From VXPW01 sp965115815 (GTDB taxonomy: Bacteria > Pseudomonadota > Alphaproteobacteria > TMED109): a DNA stretch of 64,000 nt. Both the position numbers and the translations under genes were made by a program. The notes under the pieces were generated by a model, which saw only the letters and a program-made list of their open reading frames with translations, did no database searches and was not told the DNA's origin. Position 1 is the first letter of the stretch; each line of letters opens with the position of its first letter. This document shows positions 43,827 to 52,444 of this stretch, piece after piece. Location: the NCBI GenBank assembly GCA_965115815.1, contig OZ220465.1:4154001-4218000 (forward strand), in the 5' to 3' direction.

Positions 43827-45611
43827 GTGATCATCCGCGTGGCGGCCGCGACCGCGGCCGCGATGCTCCTCGCGGCGGACGGAACGGCAGCCGCCTCCGG
43901 CGGCCGGCAGGACGACCGGCGGCACGGGCCGGATTCTCCCTTCGGGGCGTATCTCGCAGCCCGCCATGCGATGCAGGTCGGGGATTACGCCGGCGCTTCC
44001 GCGTATTTCCGCTCGTTGATCCGCGACGAAACCCGCCCCGCCGTACGCATGGAGGCCATCAAGGCGTTCGTCGTCAGCGGCGAGGTGGCGGCGGCGGTGC
44101 AAGTGGCCCGCGAACCGGGCCTCGACGACGGCCGGCGGTGGGGATTGCTGGCATTCCTTCGGCTCGCCGGCCACCTCCATCGGAACGACCTGGATGCCGC
44201 CGAAGTCGTTCTGGTTCCGGCCCGCGACGCCGGCGGCATGGACGGTCATCTGGCGTCCGTGCTGCACGCGTGGGTCTCCGGCTTCCGGGGGCCGCCGGAC
44301 GCCGCTCTCGAAGAGATCGACCGCAAGATCCAGCGCGGAGCCCTGACCTCGTTCTTCCACTATCACGCGGCCCGCATTCTCGATCACCGAGGAGAGCGGG
44401 AAGCCTCGGGCCGACGGTACCGGGCCGCGCTGCAGGAAGGGCCCGTTCCGGATCGGGTGGCGCTGGCGGCGCTGGCCCATTTCCTGGACCGCGGGCCGGC
44501 CGAGGAAGCGGCCCGGGTGCGGGCACGACTCCGGGACCGCCGTCCGGCAGGGGGCGCGATCCTGGCCCTGAGAGAGGGAGCCGAGCTCCGGTTCCCCGGC
44601 GGGGTCGCCCGCCTTGCCCCCGATCCGCCCCGGACCCTCGGTGCCGGGGCGGAAGCCCGGGCGCCGCGCATGGAGGGGCCGGAACTCGCTCTCGGCGTCG
44701 CCGAGACCTTCCTCGACGGTGCCCGGATGCTGTTCTCCCGGGAGCTCTACCTCGCTGCGCTGGCGTATGTGCAGATCGCGTTGTTCCTGGAACCGGAACT
44801 GTTCGTGGCGAGAGTGCTCGCCGGCCAGGCGCAGGAGAACCTCGGGGCGACGGAGGCTGCGCTCGCCTCCTACCGGCGCATCCCGTCCGGCGCCCCCGAA
44901 GCGTGGGATGCCGGGCTGGCATCGGCCGCCCTGCTCGGCCGCCTGGGACGGATCGAGGAGGCCCGCACCGAACTGCGCCGGATGGGAGAAAGGCACCCCG
45001 ACCGGCCGGAAGCTCCGAGCGCGCTGGGGCAGCTGATGGCCTCGGCCAAGCGGTACGATGAGGCCGTCGCCGCCTATTCCGAGGCGCTCGGCCGGATCGA
45101 CCGGCTCGAGCCGCAGCACTGGCCCCTGCTCTACGGCCGCGGCGCCGCCCTGGAACGATCCGGCCGCTGGGACCGGGCGGAACGGGACCTGCAGCGGGCG
45201 CTTGAGCTGTCGCCGAACCAGCCGTTCGTTCTCAACTATCTGGCGTACAGCTGGGTCGAGCAGGGCCGCCGGCTGGAAGAGGCGCTGGCCATGGCGACGC
45301 AGGCCGTCGAGCTCCGCCCCGACAACGGCTTCATCATCGACAGCCTCGGGTGGGCCCAGTATCGGCTGGGACGCTATCGAGCCGCAGTGGAAACGCTGGA
45401 ACGGGCGGTCGCAGCCGAACCCGGCGATCCGGTGATCACCAGCCACTACGGGGATGCCCTGTGGCGGGTCGGGCGCCGGGCCGAAGCGCGTCTGCAGTGG
45501 CGCGATGCGCTGCAGGAAGATCCGGATCCGGAACTCGCCCTCGAACTCCGGCGCAAGCTAGGCCACGGACTCGACGGGAATCCGCCGGCCCCGGAGGAAC
45601 CCGGGATCTGA
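43827..45611 (+). CDS. TPR-repeat protein, probably periplasmic
   Basis: The 594-aa protein has a hydrophobic N-terminal signal (VAAATAAAMLLAADGTAAAS) and many tetratricopeptide repeats, clearest in the last 200 residues: AKRYDEAVAAYSEALG, GRWDRAERDLQRALELSPNQ and GRYRAAVETLERAVAAEPGD. TPR proteins at this place upstream of ispE are usual in alphaproteobacteria. Its partner is unknown. It is divergent from the M23 peptidase, so an envelope role is plausible. The start is a GTG; the TGA overlaps the ispE start region. Confidence 0.85.
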   Translation: MIIRVAAATAAAMLLAADGTAAASGGRQDDRRHGPDSPFGAYLAARHAMQVGDYAGASAYFRSLIRDETRPAVRMEAIKAFVVSGEVAAAVQVAREPGLDDGRRWGLLAFLRLAGHLHRNDLDAAEVVLVPARDAGGMDGHLASVLHAWVSGFRGPPDAALEEIDRKIQRGALTSFFHYHAARILDHRGEREASGRRYRAALQEGPVPDRVALAALAHFLDRGPAEEAARVRARLRDRRPAGGAILALREGAELRFPGGVARLAPDPPRTLGAGAEARAPRMEGPELALGVAETFLDGARMLFSRELYLAALAYVQIALFLEPELFVARVLAGQAQENLGATEAALASYRRIPSGAPEAWDAGLASAALLGRLGRIEEARTELRRMGERHPDRPEAPSALGQLMASAKRYDEAVAAYSEALGRIDRLEPQHWPLLYGRGAALERSGRWDRAERDLQRALELSPNQPFVLNYLAYSWVEQGRRLEEALAMATQAVELRPDNGFIIDSLGWAQYRLGRYRAAVETLERAVAAEPGDPVITSHYGDALWRVGRRAEARLQWRDALQEDPDPELALELRRKLGHGLDGNPPAPEEPGI

Positions 45612-46537
45612 CCGCCGAAGGGCCGGGTTCCGTCCTCGAGCGCGCGCCGGCCAAGCTCAACCTCCATCTCCATGTGCTCGGACGCACGGAGGCCGGCCTG
45701 CACCGGATCGATTCGGCGCTGGCGTTCGTGGATGTCTGCGACTTCGTGCGCGCGGCGCCGGCAACGGGCCTGTCGCTTTCCGTTTCCGGACCGATGGCCC
45801 GGCGGCTAGGGGATCTCGGGGCCGGGAACGACGTCCTTCGGGCCGCGTCCGAACTGCGGCGCCGTGCCGGAATCCGAGCCGGCGCGGCCCTTCGACTGGA
45901 GAAGCACATCCCGCCCGGAGCGGGACTGGGAGGGGGCACCGCGGACGGCGCGGCCGCGCTGCGGGCCCTGAGCCGTCTCTGGAGCCTGCGCGGCGACGAG
46001 CCGGCAGTGCAGGCGGCCCGGGCACTGGGGGCCGACGGCCCGGCATGCCTGCAGGCGCAGGCCTGCTGGGCCGGCGGGACCGGCGCCGAACTGGAGCCGA
46101 TGCCGGCCCCGTCGGGGCACGTGGTGCTCGTCTGGCCGTCCGCCGAGCTGTCGACGGCCCGGGTCTACGCCCACTGGCAGGGGCCGGGACGCCGACCGGC
46201 GCCCCGGCGGCGCGGGTCGGTGCGGGACCATGTCGCGCGCACCGCCAACGATCTGGAAGAACCGGCGGCGCGGCTGGCGCCGGTCGTTCGAAGGGTCCGC
46301 CGCACCTTGGCGGGCCTGCGGGGAGTCGAAGCCGTGCGGATGACCGGCAGCGGCAGCGCCGTGTTCGCCGTCGTGGCCCGCCGTCAGGACGCCGACGCCG
46401 CCGTTCGCCGGCTGCGGCAACGGCATCCGGGGTGGTGGGTGCGGGCCGCCTCATTCCTGCCGGCCGGGCAGACCCGCGGGCGGGTCAGGTACGGAGGAAA
46501 CAGATTCGGGTCGCGCCGTAGGCGCGCTCGTCGATGA
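45608..46537 (+). CDS. ispE: 4-diphosphocytidyl-2-C-methyl-D-erythritol kinase
   Basis: The product is a GHMP kinase of the MEP pathway. Motif 1 is RAPAKLNLHLHVLGR, motif 2 is PPGAGLGGGTADGAAALRAL, then GADGPACL and the C-terminal motif VRMTGSGSAVFAVV. No ATG, GTG or TTG exists in frame between the TPR stop and motif 1; the nearest canonical codon is about 150 bp inside the TPR gene. CTG at 45608 overlaps the TPR stop (CTGA) and gives a normal N-terminal length, so I use it. The last 53 bp overlap the convergent rsmD gene. Confidence 0.85.
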   Translation: MTAEGPGSVLERAPAKLNLHLHVLGRTEAGLHRIDSALAFVDVCDFVRAAPATGLSLSVSGPMARRLGDLGAGNDVLRAASELRRRAGIRAGAALRLEKHIPPGAGLGGGTADGAAALRALSRLWSLRGDEPAVQAARALGADGPACLQAQACWAGGTGAELEPMPAPSGHVVLVWPSAELSTARVYAHWQGPGRRPAPRRRGSVRDHVARTANDLEEPAARLAPVVRRVRRTLAGLRGVEAVRMTGSGSAVFAVVARRQDADAAVRRLRQRHPGWWVRAASFLPAGQTRGRVRYGGNRFGSRRRRARR

Positions 46538-47045
46538 GGCGGCAGCCGGCGGGAGCCGCAAAAGCTTCGCGGCGGCCGAGCTCCACGGCTGCGACCCCAT
46601 CCGCCGCCACCCATCCCGCGCACCGCGCCGCCTGCAGGGCCGGCTGCGCAAGGCCGGCGCCGTACGGAGCATCCACGAACACCAGCCGGGCCGCCCGTGC
46701 CGGAGCCGGCAGGCACAGCGCGTCGGCCCGGAGGATGCGGGCCCGTTCCTGCTCCCCCAGGGCCGCGACGTTGCGGGTCAGCGCGGCGACGGCGGCAGCG
46801 GCCCGATCGACGAAGGTGGCCGCCGCCGCCCCGCGCGACAGCGCCTCGAGACCCAAGGATCCCGTGCCGGCAAACAGGTCGAGCACCGAGGCGCCGGCCA
46901 GGGGCCGACCCAGCCGCGGCGAGTGCTCGAGCATGTCGAACAGCGATTTGCGAACCCGGGCCAAGGTCGGCCGCACGCCCGGATCGGACGGCACCTCGAG
47001 CGGCCGTCCGCGGTGGCGGCCGCCGAGCACGACGAGGCGGTTCAC
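46485..47045 (-). CDS. rsmD: 16S rRNA (guanine966-N2)-methyltransferase
   Basis: The 186-aa protein has the RsmD order: VLGGRHRGRPLEV, RPTLARVRKSLFDMLEH, the SAM motif VLDLFAGTGSLGLEALSRGA and the catalytic DAPYG. It methylates G966 of 16S rRNA. The GTG start overlaps the stop of the pseudouridine synthase gene by 4 bases. Its 3' end overlaps ispE on the other strand. Confidence 0.93.
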   Translation of the reverse strand: MNRLVVLGGRHRGRPLEVPSDPGVRPTLARVRKSLFDMLEHSPRLGRPLAGASVLDLFAGTGSLGLEALSRGAAAATFVDRAAAAVAALTRNVAALGEQERARILRADALCLPAPARAARLVFVDAPYGAGLAQPALQAARCAGWVAADGVAAVELGRREAFAAPAGCRLIDERAYGATRICFLRT

Positions 47046-47761
47046 GCTGCGCGTCCGAAGTGCCGGCGCACCAAGGCCGCGGAAACCTCCGCGAAGCCGG
47101 CGCGCGGAAGGGCCCCGAGGCGGACGGGGCCGTAGGCGGTCCGGATCAGGCGGTTCACCTGCAGTCCGACATGGCGGAGCACCCGCCGCACTTCCCGGTT
47201 CTTGCCTTCGTGCACCGTGACTTCCAGCCACGCATTGGTCTTGCCGGCCCGGATCTCCACGGCGGCGACGGGCCGATAGTCGACGCCGGCGATGCGGACG
47301 CCGCCGGCGAGGGCGGCCAGACGACCGGGATCCACGCGCCCGCGCACCCGGACCCGGTAGCACCGCGGCAGGCCGGTTTCCGGGAGTTCCAGCCGCCGCT
47401 TCAGCGCACCGTCCGTGGTCAGAAGCAGGAGGCCTTCCGAAGCCAGGTCGAGCCGGCCGACCGGGTGGAGATACGGAAGACCGTCCGGCAGGAGATCGAA
47501 CACGGTCGGCCGTCGCTCCGGACCCGGCCGCGCCGTGACGAATCCCGGAGGCTTGTGCAGGCGGAACAGCCGCACCGGTCCGGGGGCGGGCAGCGGCGCA
47601 CCGTCGACCGCGACCCGGTCCCCGAATCCCACGTTTCGGGCCGGAACGGTCACGCGTTCGCCGTTGACGCACACCCGCCCGGCGGCAATCCACTTCTCGG
47701 CGGTGCGGCGGGAACAGAGGCCCGACCGGGCAATCCGCCGCCCGATGCGCTCTCCCGTCAT
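47042..47761 (-). CDS. RsuA/RluB-family pseudouridine synthase
   Basis: The 239-aa protein has an N-terminal S4 RNA-binding domain (ARSGLCSRRTAEKWIAAGRV) and the catalytic block PVGRLDLASEGLLLLTTDG with its essential Asp. The family block EGKNREVRRVLRHVG follows. It modifies 23S rRNA (RluB) or 16S rRNA (RsuA); the neighbour rsmD favours a rRNA role but not which site. It overlaps both flanking genes by 4 bases. Confidence 0.9.
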   Translation of the reverse strand: MTGERIGRRIARSGLCSRRTAEKWIAAGRVCVNGERVTVPARNVGFGDRVAVDGAPLPAPGPVRLFRLHKPPGFVTARPGPERRPTVFDLLPDGLPYLHPVGRLDLASEGLLLLTTDGALKRRLELPETGLPRCYRVRVRGRVDPGRLAALAGGVRIAGVDYRPVAAVEIRAGKTNAWLEVTVHEGKNREVRRVLRHVGLQVNRLIRTAYGPVRLGALPRAGFAEVSAALVRRHFGRAA

Positions 47762-48477
47762 GCGCCCGCCGCCTCGACGAAGGCCCGGCCCAGTCGCCGG
47801 TCCCCCTCCTGCAGGGTGAATTCGGGATGCCACTGGACGCCGATGCAGAATCGGTACTCTGGATGCTCGATGCCCTCGATCACGCCGTCCGGCGCGACGG
47901 CGTTGACGATCACGCCGGGCCCCGGCTCGGCCACCGCCTGATGATGCGCGCTGTTCACCTCGAGGCGCGCACGGCCCACGATGGCCGCCAACCGGGTGCC
48001 CTTCACGATCGTGACCGAGTGTCCGGGCTCGTCGCGCGGGGTGGGTTGCTCGTGTTCGAGCGCTTCGGGCACGGCTCCCGGAATGTGCTGGTGCAGCGAT
48101 CCGCCCAACACCACGTTGAGCAACTGCTCGCCGCCGCACACTCCGAGCACCGGCAGGCCGCGCGTCAGGGCCCGGTTCGTGATGGCGGCCTCGAATGCCG
48201 TCCGGCGGTCCTTGGTGGTCACGCTCGCATGGCGTTCGCGCGCGCCGAACCGGGCGGGGTCGATGTCGAACGCACCACCCGTCACGACCAGGCCGTCGAG
48301 GTGCTGCAGAAGATCGTCCACGAGACCGGTTTCGTGGGGAATCGCGATCGGCACGGCACCGGATTCGGACATCCAGTCGACGTAATTCTGCCGTAGCGCG
48401 TACCACGGGAACATCGAATACGTCCGAACCGTTTCGTGGTCCAAGGTCAGGCCGATCAGCGGGCGGGCGGTCGACAC
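47758..48477 (-). CDS. Class I glutamine amidotransferase-like hydrolase (PuuD family)
   Basis: The 239-aa protein has the Peptidase_C26 fold: LIGLTLDHE, TGGAFDIDPARFG, the nucleophile Cys in GLPVLGVCGGEQLLNVVLGG and the His-x-Glu in IGVQWHPEF. It resembles gamma-glutamyl-GABA hydrolase; the exact substrate is unknown. I prefer the GTG at 48477 because AAGGAGG lies 8 bases upstream, over an ATG at 48525. It forms a minus-strand operon with the pseudouridine synthase and rsmD. Confidence 0.85.
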   Translation of the reverse strand: MSTARPLIGLTLDHETVRTYSMFPWYALRQNYVDWMSESGAVPIAIPHETGLVDDLLQHLDGLVVTGGAFDIDPARFGARERHASVTTKDRRTAFEAAITNRALTRGLPVLGVCGGEQLLNVVLGGSLHQHIPGAVPEALEHEQPTPRDEPGHSVTIVKGTRLAAIVGRARLEVNSAHHQAVAEPGPGVIVNAVAPDGVIEGIEHPEYRFCIGVQWHPEFTLQEGDRRLGRAFVEAAGA

Positions 48478-48772
48478 CGAACGGTCCTCCTTGCGGCCCG
48501 GAGATCGTCCTCTGCGCCGGGTCACTCTAGTCGATCCGAAGACCGGTCGTCAGGCCGCGACACCCGGTGCGGAGGCGACGCCCGAACCGGCCGGTTCGCA
48601 GTCGCACCCTCCGGTCGCGCGGGCGGCACGGGTCCGGCGATCCGGATCTTCTCGGCCCGGAGATCCGTGGCCGCCGGCATCCGCCCGACCTGTGCTATTC
48701 TGGCCGGTACGCGCCGGGTGGATACCCGAAGCACGGGCAGGCTCGGTGGCTGGGGGACGGAAAGGGGGCACG

Positions 48773-48976
48773 ATGCCGCTCAACAAGAACAATCCGGCAG
48801 TGCGGGCTGCAGCCAGCCGGGGGCGCCGGGAGAAGACGCATGACGGGAAACCGGTGAAGCCCGTCCTCTATGTCGGGAAATGGGTCGGACACGGCCGCTA
48901 TGTGGCCGCACAGGACGAAACCGGATCCCTGATCCGGGACGCCCGGGGCCGGCCGGTGCCGTACGCGTCCCTGTAG
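48773..48976 (+). CDS. Small basic protein of unknown function
   Basis: The 67-aa product (starts MPLNKNNPAVRAAASRGRRE, ends VPYASL) is basic and has no signal or membrane helix. An SD-like GGGGG run precedes the ATG. It contains the stretch PVLYVGKWVGHGRYVAAQDE, which looks like a small folded beta unit. I believe similar proteins occur in other alphaproteobacteria but cannot name a family. It precedes a uracil-DNA glycosylase gene by 15 bp. Confidence 0.6.
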   Translation: MPLNKNNPAVRAAASRGRREKTHDGKPVKPVLYVGKWVGHGRYVAAQDETGSLIRDARGRPVPYASL

Positions 48977-48991
48977 GCAACCGGGCGGACC

Positions 48992-49720
48992 TTGAGCGGC
49001 CTCCGCGCGGCAAGCGCCGCGCTGCTGCGCTGGTACGTCGACATGGGGGCTGACGAAGCACTGTCCGCAACCCCGCTGAACCGGTTCCGGAAGGATCCGC
49101 CGCACCCGGAGCCCGGGACGCAGCCCGGCGCCGCCGACCCGGCGGCATCGGCGAAGACCTTGGAAGAGCTCCGCGCTGCCGTCGAGAGCTTCGAGGGGTG
49201 CGCCTTGCGGTCGACGGCCAACCGGACGGTATTTGCCGACGGAAATCCGGAATCGGACCTGATGCTGATCGGCGAGGCGCCGGGGGTCGACGAGGACCGG
49301 GAAGGCCTTCCGTTCGTCGGCCGCGCCGGAAAGCTGGTGGACCGGATGCTGTCGGCCATCGGCCGGGACCGCACGAACACCTACATCACGAACGTCGTGT
49401 TCTGGCGCCCGCCCAACAACCGCGCCCCGACCGAAGAGGAGCTGGCGTCCTGCCTGCCCTTCGTGCGGGCCCACGTCGCCCTCGTCCGGCCGCGGGCGGT
49501 CCTGCTGCTCGGAGCCTCGGCCGCCCGCAGTCTGCTGGGCAGCGGAACCGGGGGGATCAGCACGATCCGGGGGCAGTGGCGCGAGCTCCGCATCGGGGAT
49601 CTGCCGCCGGTCCCGACGCTCCCGACGTTTCATCCCGCCTACCTGCTGCGCCAGCCGGCCCGCAAGGCCGAAGCCTGGAACGACCTCCGCAGCCTGCGGC
49701 GGCGCTTGGAAGCCCCGTGA
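48992..49720 (+). CDS. Uracil-DNA glycosylase, family 4-like
   Basis: The 242-aa protein carries LIGEAPGVDEDREGLPFVGR and AGKLVDRML, YITNVVFWRPPNNR and, near the end, TFHPAYLLRQP, the typical motifs of family 4 UDGs. Cysteines that ligate the iron-sulfur cluster seem partly missing: only one Cys lies in the first site (FEGCALRST), as seen in many alphaproteobacterial members. It removes uracil from DNA. The TTG start is uncertain. Confidence 0.85.
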   Translation: MSGLRAASAALLRWYVDMGADEALSATPLNRFRKDPPHPEPGTQPGAADPAASAKTLEELRAAVESFEGCALRSTANRTVFADGNPESDLMLIGEAPGVDEDREGLPFVGRAGKLVDRMLSAIGRDRTNTYITNVVFWRPPNNRAPTEEELASCLPFVRAHVALVRPRAVLLLGASAARSLLGSGTGGISTIRGQWRELRIGDLPPVPTLPTFHPAYLLRQPARKAEAWNDLRSLRRRLEAP

Positions 49721-49729
49721 CGCCGACCC

Positions 49730-50440
49730 GTGCCGGCTGAAACTCCCGCGCCCGCCGACCGCCCCGAACCCGCGCCGCCGGCCGGCCGGACTCCGGCCAT
49801 CGAGCTGGACGGCGCGAGCGTCGGCTACGGCGGCCGCCCGGTCCTCGAAGCGCTGAACTGGCGGGTGGCCCGGGGCGAGCACTGGCTGGTGCTGGGGCCG
49901 AGCGGATCCGGAAAATCCACCCTCCTGCACCTTCTGGCCGGATTCCTGACACCGGCACACGGTGCGGCACGGGTTCTGGGTGTGGACTTGGCAGCCCTGA
50001 CGTCCTCGGGCCGGGACCGCTTCCGCGGGCGGTCCATGGCGGTGATCTTCCAGCGGCAGCATCTGGTGCAGGCGCTGGATGTGCTCCAGAACCTCGGTCT
50101 GGCGCGCACGCTCGCCGGATTGCCGCCGGGAGCGGACACGGCCCGGTCCGCCCTCCGGCGGCTGGGCGTGGATGCCTTGGCGAGGGCTCGACCCTCGGCG
50201 CTGAGCGTCGGAGAGGCGCAGCGGGTGGCGATCGCCCGGGCGATGGTCGTCGAGCCGAAGCTGCTGCTGGCGGACGAACCGACCGCCAGCCTGGACGACC
50301 GCAATGCCGAGATCGTGGCGGAACTGCTCGCAACGGAGGCGGAACGACTCGGTTCGACCTTGGTGATCACGACCCACGACGCCCGCGTGCGCGCACGCTT
50401 CGGACGCTGCCTGAACCTCGGCGAGGCGCCGGCCCCGTGA
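49730..50440 (+). CDS. ABC transporter ATP-binding protein (LolD/MacB-like)
   Basis: The 236-aa ATPase has Walker A GPSGSGKST, the Q loop FQRQHLVQALDV, a signature LSVGEAQRVAIARAM and Walker B LLLADEPTASLDD. These resemble type VII (LolD/MacB/FtsE-like) ATPases. Its permease partner follows with a 4-base overlap. An extra Pro/Ala-rich N terminus precedes the domain. Confidence 0.9.
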   Translation: MPAETPAPADRPEPAPPAGRTPAIELDGASVGYGGRPVLEALNWRVARGEHWLVLGPSGSGKSTLLHLLAGFLTPAHGAARVLGVDLAALTSSGRDRFRGRSMAVIFQRQHLVQALDVLQNLGLARTLAGLPPGADTARSALRRLGVDALARARPSALSVGEAQRVAIARAMVVEPKLLLADEPTASLDDRNAEIVAELLATEAERLGSTLVITTHDARVRARFGRCLNLGEAPAP

Positions 50441-51840
50441 GCGCCTGGGGACTGGCCTGGGCCTGGATCCGCCACCGCCCCTTGGGCGCGGCCCTGAACG
50501 TCGCGATGCTCGGAGTGGGGACTGCGACCATTGCCCTCCTGATGATGGCGTCGCAGCAGTTCGAACAGCGGTTGAACCGGGACGCGGATGCCGTCGACAT
50601 GGTGGTGGGAGCGAAGGGGAGCCCGATGCAGCTGGTCCTGTCGTCGGTCTTTCATGCCGACGCACCCGTCGGCAACCTCCGCATGGAGGACGCCGAGTTC
50701 CTCCGGCGGCACGAGATGGTCGAGACCCTTGTTCCGCTGGCCCTCGGAGACGCGTTTCGGGGGTTCCGGATCGTGGGCACCGACCATCAGTACCTCTCCC
50801 TGTACGATGCGGAAACGACTGCCGGGCGCCTGTGGGAAGAGCCCCTAGAGGCGGTGCTCGGAGCAGCCACCGCGGCCCGGACCGGTCTGCGGGTGGGGGA
50901 CCGGTTCGTGGGGGAGCACGGGATCGGCGGAGCCGTCCACGACGACCATCCTTACGACACCGTGGGCGTGCTCGCGCCGACCGGCACGGTCGTGGACCGG
51001 CTGGTCCTCACGTCGGTGGAAACCGTGCAGCTGGTGCATGGAATGGAAAGCGGAACCGACCCCCACGACGGACACGGCCACGAGGACGGCCCCCACGACG
51101 GACACGGCCACGAGGACGGCCCCCACGACGGACACGGCCACGAGGACGGCCCCCACGACGGACACGGCCACGAGGACGACGGGCCCGGACGTCACGAGCC
51201 GCACCGGGCACCCGGCGGCGGCGAGGTCACGGAGCCGGAAGCGGGTGCGCAGCCCCCTTCGAAAGCTCCTCGAAATCCGCTTCCTGAGACTCTCCGGCCT
51301 CCGGAAATCACGGCGTTTCTTGTCGGTTTTTCGTCGCCGATGGCGGCCGTGGCGCTGCCCCGCGAAATCAACCGGTCGACGGCGATGCAGGCCGCTCGGC
51401 CGGCGCAGGAAATCCGGCGTCTGTTCCGGTTGGTGGGATTCGGCACCGATGTGGTGCGGGCGTTCGCGCTGATTCTGGTGGCCGGGGCCGTGCTCGGCCA
51501 GTTCGCCGCCCTCGTCCAGGCGCTGGAGGATCGGCGCATCGATCTGGCCGTGATGCGGGTGCTGGGCGCCACCCGGCTTCGTCTGTTCTGGCAGATCGTG
51601 GCCGAGAGTCTTATACTGAGCGTTGCGGGCATCGTTCTGGGACTGGCCTTGGCGCACGGTTTGGCTTGGGGCGCAGGCCGATGGCTGTGGACGCACAACC
51701 AGATTCTCGTGACGTTCGGCTGGGTGGACGGAGAGGTCGTGCTGGTGGCTGCGGTACTCGGGCTGGGCGTTCTGGCCGCCCTGCCGGCCGCCGTCCGGGC
51801 TGCCCGAATCGACATTCCCCGGGTGCTCTCGGGCGGTTAG
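50437..51840 (+). CDS. FtsX/MacB-like ABC permease with a histidine-rich loop
   Basis: The 467-aa protein has an N-terminal membrane helix, a long periplasmic domain and three C-terminal helices (VRAFALILVAGAVLGQFAAL, then the FtsX core RIDLAVMRVLGATRLRLFWQ). Inside the periplasmic domain four tandem copies of PHDGHGHEDG make a His/Asp-rich arm of about 40 residues followed by further His. Such arms bind Zn or Ni. With the ATPase before it and the DUF3299 protein after it, it may handle a metal or lipoprotein; this is inference. Confidence 0.85.
   Translation: MSAWGLAWAWIRHRPLGAALNVAMLGVGTATIALLMMASQQFEQRLNRDADAVDMVVGAKGSPMQLVLSSVFHADAPVGNLRMEDAEFLRRHEMVETLVPLALGDAFRGFRIVGTDHQYLSLYDAETTAGRLWEEPLEAVLGAATAARTGLRVGDRFVGEHGIGGAVHDDHPYDTVGVLAPTGTVVDRLVLTSVETVQLVHGMESGTDPHDGHGHEDGPHDGHGHEDGPHDGHGHEDGPHDGHGHEDDGPGRHEPHRAPGGGEVTEPEAGAQPPSKAPRNPLPETLRPPEITAFLVGFSSPMAAVALPREINRSTAMQAARPAQEIRRLFRLVGFGTDVVRAFALILVAGAVLGQFAALVQALEDRRIDLAVMRVLGATRLRLFWQIVAESLILSVAGIVLGLALAHGLAWGAGRWLWTHNQILVTFGWVDGEVVLVAAVLGLGVLAALPAAVRAARIDIPRVLSGG
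51061..51180. repeat. Four 30-bp tandem repeats inside the permease gene
   Basis: Units start at 51061, 51091, 51121 and 51151. The first three are identical at the DNA level and the fourth differs by one base. Each encodes PHDGHGHEDG. Identity at silent positions shows recent expansion, so copy number may vary between strains. Confidence 0.95.
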
Positions 51841-51862
51841 CAGCGGCGACAGGAGGCCAGAC

Positions 51863-52426
51863 ATGCAACGCTTGCGAAAGGCGGCCCGACTGGCGCTGGC
51901 GGCGGCGTTCCTGGGGACGGTGCCCCCGACTTCGGCACAGGACTCCGGAAGGGAGTCCGCGGTTCCCGCAGACATGCCGGAGACCGGTGCCCCCGAGCCG
52001 CATGACCGCGTCGACTACCGCGAGGCGCGGGAGCGCGGGATCACGCCCGCGCTCCCGGACGTCGAAGGCGTCGTGTCTTGGGACCTGCTGACCACCAGCA
52101 CGCTCGGCTACGACGACCGGTTCGACGAGCTGCGTCCGGTGTTTCCGCCGGACGTGCAGGCCCTCGCGGGCACCCGCGTCAAGCTCGTCGGATTCAACAT
52201 TCCCCTCGACAGCTCCGGCCGCCGGATCCTGCTGAGCCTGATTTCGCCGTCGTGCCCGTTCTGTCTGCCGGGCGGGCCGGAAACCATGGTCGAGGTCGAG
52301 GCCCTGGAGGCGATCGAGGCCGTGCTGGAACCAATCGTGCTGGAAGGCACGTTCGAGCTGATCGGCGACGGGGTATGGACAGGGCGGTACTTCTACCGCC
52401 TGACCGACGCCCGGCGAGTTTCGTGA
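51863..52426 (+). CDS. DUF3299 periplasmic protein
   Basis: The 187-aa protein has a signal peptide (AARLALAAAFLGTVPPTSAQ) and the DUF3299 core: GTRVKLVGFNIPLD, LLSLISPSCPFCLPGGPET and the following acidic helix. The CxxC in PSCPFC may bind metal or be redox-active. Members are often encoded next to this type of ABC transporter and under metal control. It starts 22 bp after the permease. Confidence 0.85.
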   Translation: MQRLRKAARLALAAAFLGTVPPTSAQDSGRESAVPADMPETGAPEPHDRVDYREARERGITPALPDVEGVVSWDLLTTSTLGYDDRFDELRPVFPPDVQALAGTRVKLVGFNIPLDSSGRRILLSLISPSCPFCLPGGPETMVEVEALEAIEAVLEPIVLEGTFELIGDGVWTGRYFYRLTDARRVS

Positions 52427-52444
52427 TCGGCCCCGAGCCGGATC

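Noticed and set aside
43509..45446. Upstream extension of the M23 peptidase frame to about 1550 codons
   Set aside because: The extension runs antisense through the TPR gene, and the signal peptide at 43508 fixes the start.
51061..51180. CRISPR-like array
   Set aside because: The repeats are directly adjacent without spacers and are in frame inside a protein gene.
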